In this document: positions 62,491-64,000 of the stretch, piece after piece
Layout: the number at the start of each line of letters is the position of its first letter
Position numbering within the stretch: the stretch's first letter is position 1
Assembly: GCA_003254885.1 (NCBI GenBank)
Contig: QANT01000370.1
Coordinates: 48,232 to 112,231 of the forward strand
Direction: 5' to 3'
From: Purshia tridentata
Lineage: Eukaryota > Streptophyta > Magnoliopsida > Rosales > Rosaceae
DNA: 64,000 nt
Position numbers and translations under genes: made by a program
Notes under the pieces: model-generated
Database searches by the model: none
Told to the model about the DNA's origin: nothing
Seen by the model: the letters and a program-made list of their open reading frames with translations, nothing else

Positions 62491-63045
62491 TAATCCTGAA
62501 CCAGTCTTATTGAATAAGGATTTTTAGGGGCTGGTGTGACCTTTTTACCCTTTATTTTTAAGTGGGTTGTCATGCCACTCACTAATATTATATAACAGAT
62601 ATTTTCACACTAATTTATCTCTATCTATACATGCACCTTATTATTTTATAATTTGTTTGTGTTGACCAATAAAGATGTTTGTTTACCAAGACTTTTGCTT
62701 ACAAAGTAGCAGTCATATTCAAAACGTGGGATCTAATTCATTGGATTTTTTATGGGAGATGGGGTCACCATTCACATATATTTAAAATTTAATGTTAAAG
62801 AAAGTAAAGAAAATGCATGCAACTAAGTTTTCTTGTTTGGGGGTTTGTAGTGGACCAAGGTGGTAGGGCATGACCACTAGAATCTTTCAATACAAGCTCA
62901 TATATATAAAAGAGAGAAGCACGTGAAAAATGTTTTACTTGTAGATGTAGACTTGTATATATATTCGAGGTATTGACTATATTTGTAGTGTCGTAGCCAG
63001 CAGGCCATAGTTGGTGACTTGTTTTGGGGTACTCTTACGAAATTT

Positions 63046-63046
<1 letters not shown>

Positions 63047-63081
<35 letters not shown>
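63047..63081. repeat. CA/TA microsatellite
   Basis: A run of CA dinucleotides followed directly by a run of TA dinucleotides. Confidence 0.85.
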
Positions 63082-63082
<1 letters not shown>

Positions 63083-63290
63083 GTCTGCATTTTGCTAGGT
63101 TGGTAATGAAAGATTCAAAGTATTGGGACCATGAAATTAAAATACTTCTTGCTCCCATCACATCAGAGAATTCAGAAAACGCCACGTGACAAGACAAAAG
63201 CACCAGTGGTGTTTCATTTTTCGGGGATTTAGGTAAGTGTCAGAGAAAAAGTAGAAAAAAGAATCAGCAAGTTATGGAAAAATTATGGCA

Positions 63291-63410
63291 AAATTATTAT
63301 AACATATACTTTAATTTTTTAGATGAAAATTTCGTTTTGACTTTGATAAAAAATTATTATAACATATACTTTAAATTTTTAGATGAAAATTTCGTTTGAC
63401 TTTGGTAAAA
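63291..63410. repeat. 60-bp tandem duplication
   Basis: Two adjacent units, each starting AAATTATTATAACATATACT and containing AGATGAAAATTTCGTTT, with a few substitutions and small shifts between copies. Noncoding. Confidence 0.85.
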
Positions 63411-64000
63411 ATCATTATTAACTAAGTGTTTTAATTGAGGATATTTCGTCAAAGATTCCTTAAAACTAATTAGGTGATCTGCATAGTATTTAATCAGTTT
63501 TAAGAGTATTTTTTATGCATAATTAAACCATATCCTATCTGTCGAACCTTCATCGAAATTTCTCCCCCCATCCACACTTAATTTCTCACCAATATTAAAC
63601 ATCCCTCCCTCCCAAATTAAACCTCCTTCCATCTTCAAAAACTAGTCACATGATCAATTTTTGACAGAATTTTTGACAGAAGTGATGAAATATTCTCAAT
63701 TAAAACATTTGGTTAATAATAATTCTCAATTGAATCAAAGTGAAAACATGATCTTCAATTGAAAATATAGTATATGTTATAGTCATTTTGTTATAAATTT
63801 TTCTAAATGTAACTTTAACTTTTTATTTTTATATAAATCATTGAATTTATTAACACATAATGCATACAGTTTTGTGTACAAACTATAGAGCGGAACAAAT
63901 GCTCTTTTTTTTTTCTTTCAAAAACCCATTGCCTTATAAGAAAAGCACTTTTTCTTTTTTTAGAGAATTATAAGAAAAGCAGTTGAACTATATTTTTTGT

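Larger units (their letters stand above)
60900..64000. other. AT-rich intergenic DNA to right edge
   Basis: No gene supported. It contains a fragment related to the foldback element (62395-62490), a CA/TA microsatellite (63047-63081), a 60-bp tandem repeat (63291-63410) and another CACGTG at 63183-63188. The remainder is AT-rich without recognised structure. Confidence 0.4.

Noticed and set aside
1-64000. CRISPR arrays, bacterial operons, tRNA or functional rRNA genes
   Set aside because: No regularly spaced direct repeats with unique spacers, no ribosome-binding-site-linked gene runs and no tRNA cloverleaf were noticed. The only rRNA sequence is the decayed plastid fragment.

Overview
The window is nuclear DNA of a flowering plant, most likely a core eudicot and probably a rosid. 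Genes have many short AT-rich introns, and their products read as plant-specific proteins or plant forms of conserved ones (JAZ/TIFY, FLU, PHL, plastid KAS II, UBP1-type RNA-binding protein). The spaces between genes hold AT-rich sequence, microsatellites, a solo LTR and foldback elements. No bacterial, viral or CRISPR-like system is present. All gene models are my own manual splice joins. In each completed model the reading frame stays open across all exons and the length is close to what I remember of the family.

Layout, left to right. 1-1538 (-): 5' part of an RGG-rich protein, tentatively an ALKBH-type dioxygenase. 3763-5985 (+): SEC22 R-SNARE. 7384-11638 (-): plastid KAS II-type condensing enzyme in which one catalytic His is Tyr. 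12397-13208: solo LTR with target-site duplication. About 14522-14915: foldback (MITE-like) element. 15211-18003 (+): SAP/CCCH zinc-finger protein. 19300-21382 (-): RBM22/MAC5 spliceosomal protein, divergent from 22263-25084 (+): peroxisomal 2-hydroxy-acid oxidase (HAOX type). 25995-34086 (-): glutamine-rich PHL. 35619-46951 (-): NUP107, with a decayed plastid 16S rRNA fragment in intron 4. 48532-50638 (+): FLU. 51529-55958 (-): UBP1-type three-RRM protein with two GC-AG introns. 56600-58510: repeat-rich block with a 467-bp tandem duplication and a perfect 134-bp inverted repeat. 59494-60108 (-): intronless JAZ/TIFY repressor with G-boxes upstream. 60.9-64 kb: AT-rich intergenic DNA.

The genes do not form one pathway. 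By function they cover secretory trafficking (SEC22), plastid lipid and tetrapyrrole metabolism (KAS II, FLU), peroxisomal oxidation (HAOX), RNA processing (MAC5, UBP1, C3H), nuclear transport (NUP107) and flowering/jasmonate signalling (PHL, JAZ). From memory, UBP1C, FLU, NUP107, HAOX and ALKBH1-type genes lie together on Arabidopsis chromosome 3 (about At3g14100-At3g14160), while KAS II, PHL and JAZ genes lie on the lower arm of chromosome 1. The window therefore looks like an ancestral eudicot neighbourhood that was split between two places in Arabidopsis.

Most noteworthy: the His-to-Tyr change in the KAS II-like enzyme, the perfect long hairpin at 58177-58510, the JAZ protein with a degenerate degron and a C-terminal EAR motif, and the plastid rDNA fragment in the NUP107 intron. 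I saw no evidence of a wholly new biological system.
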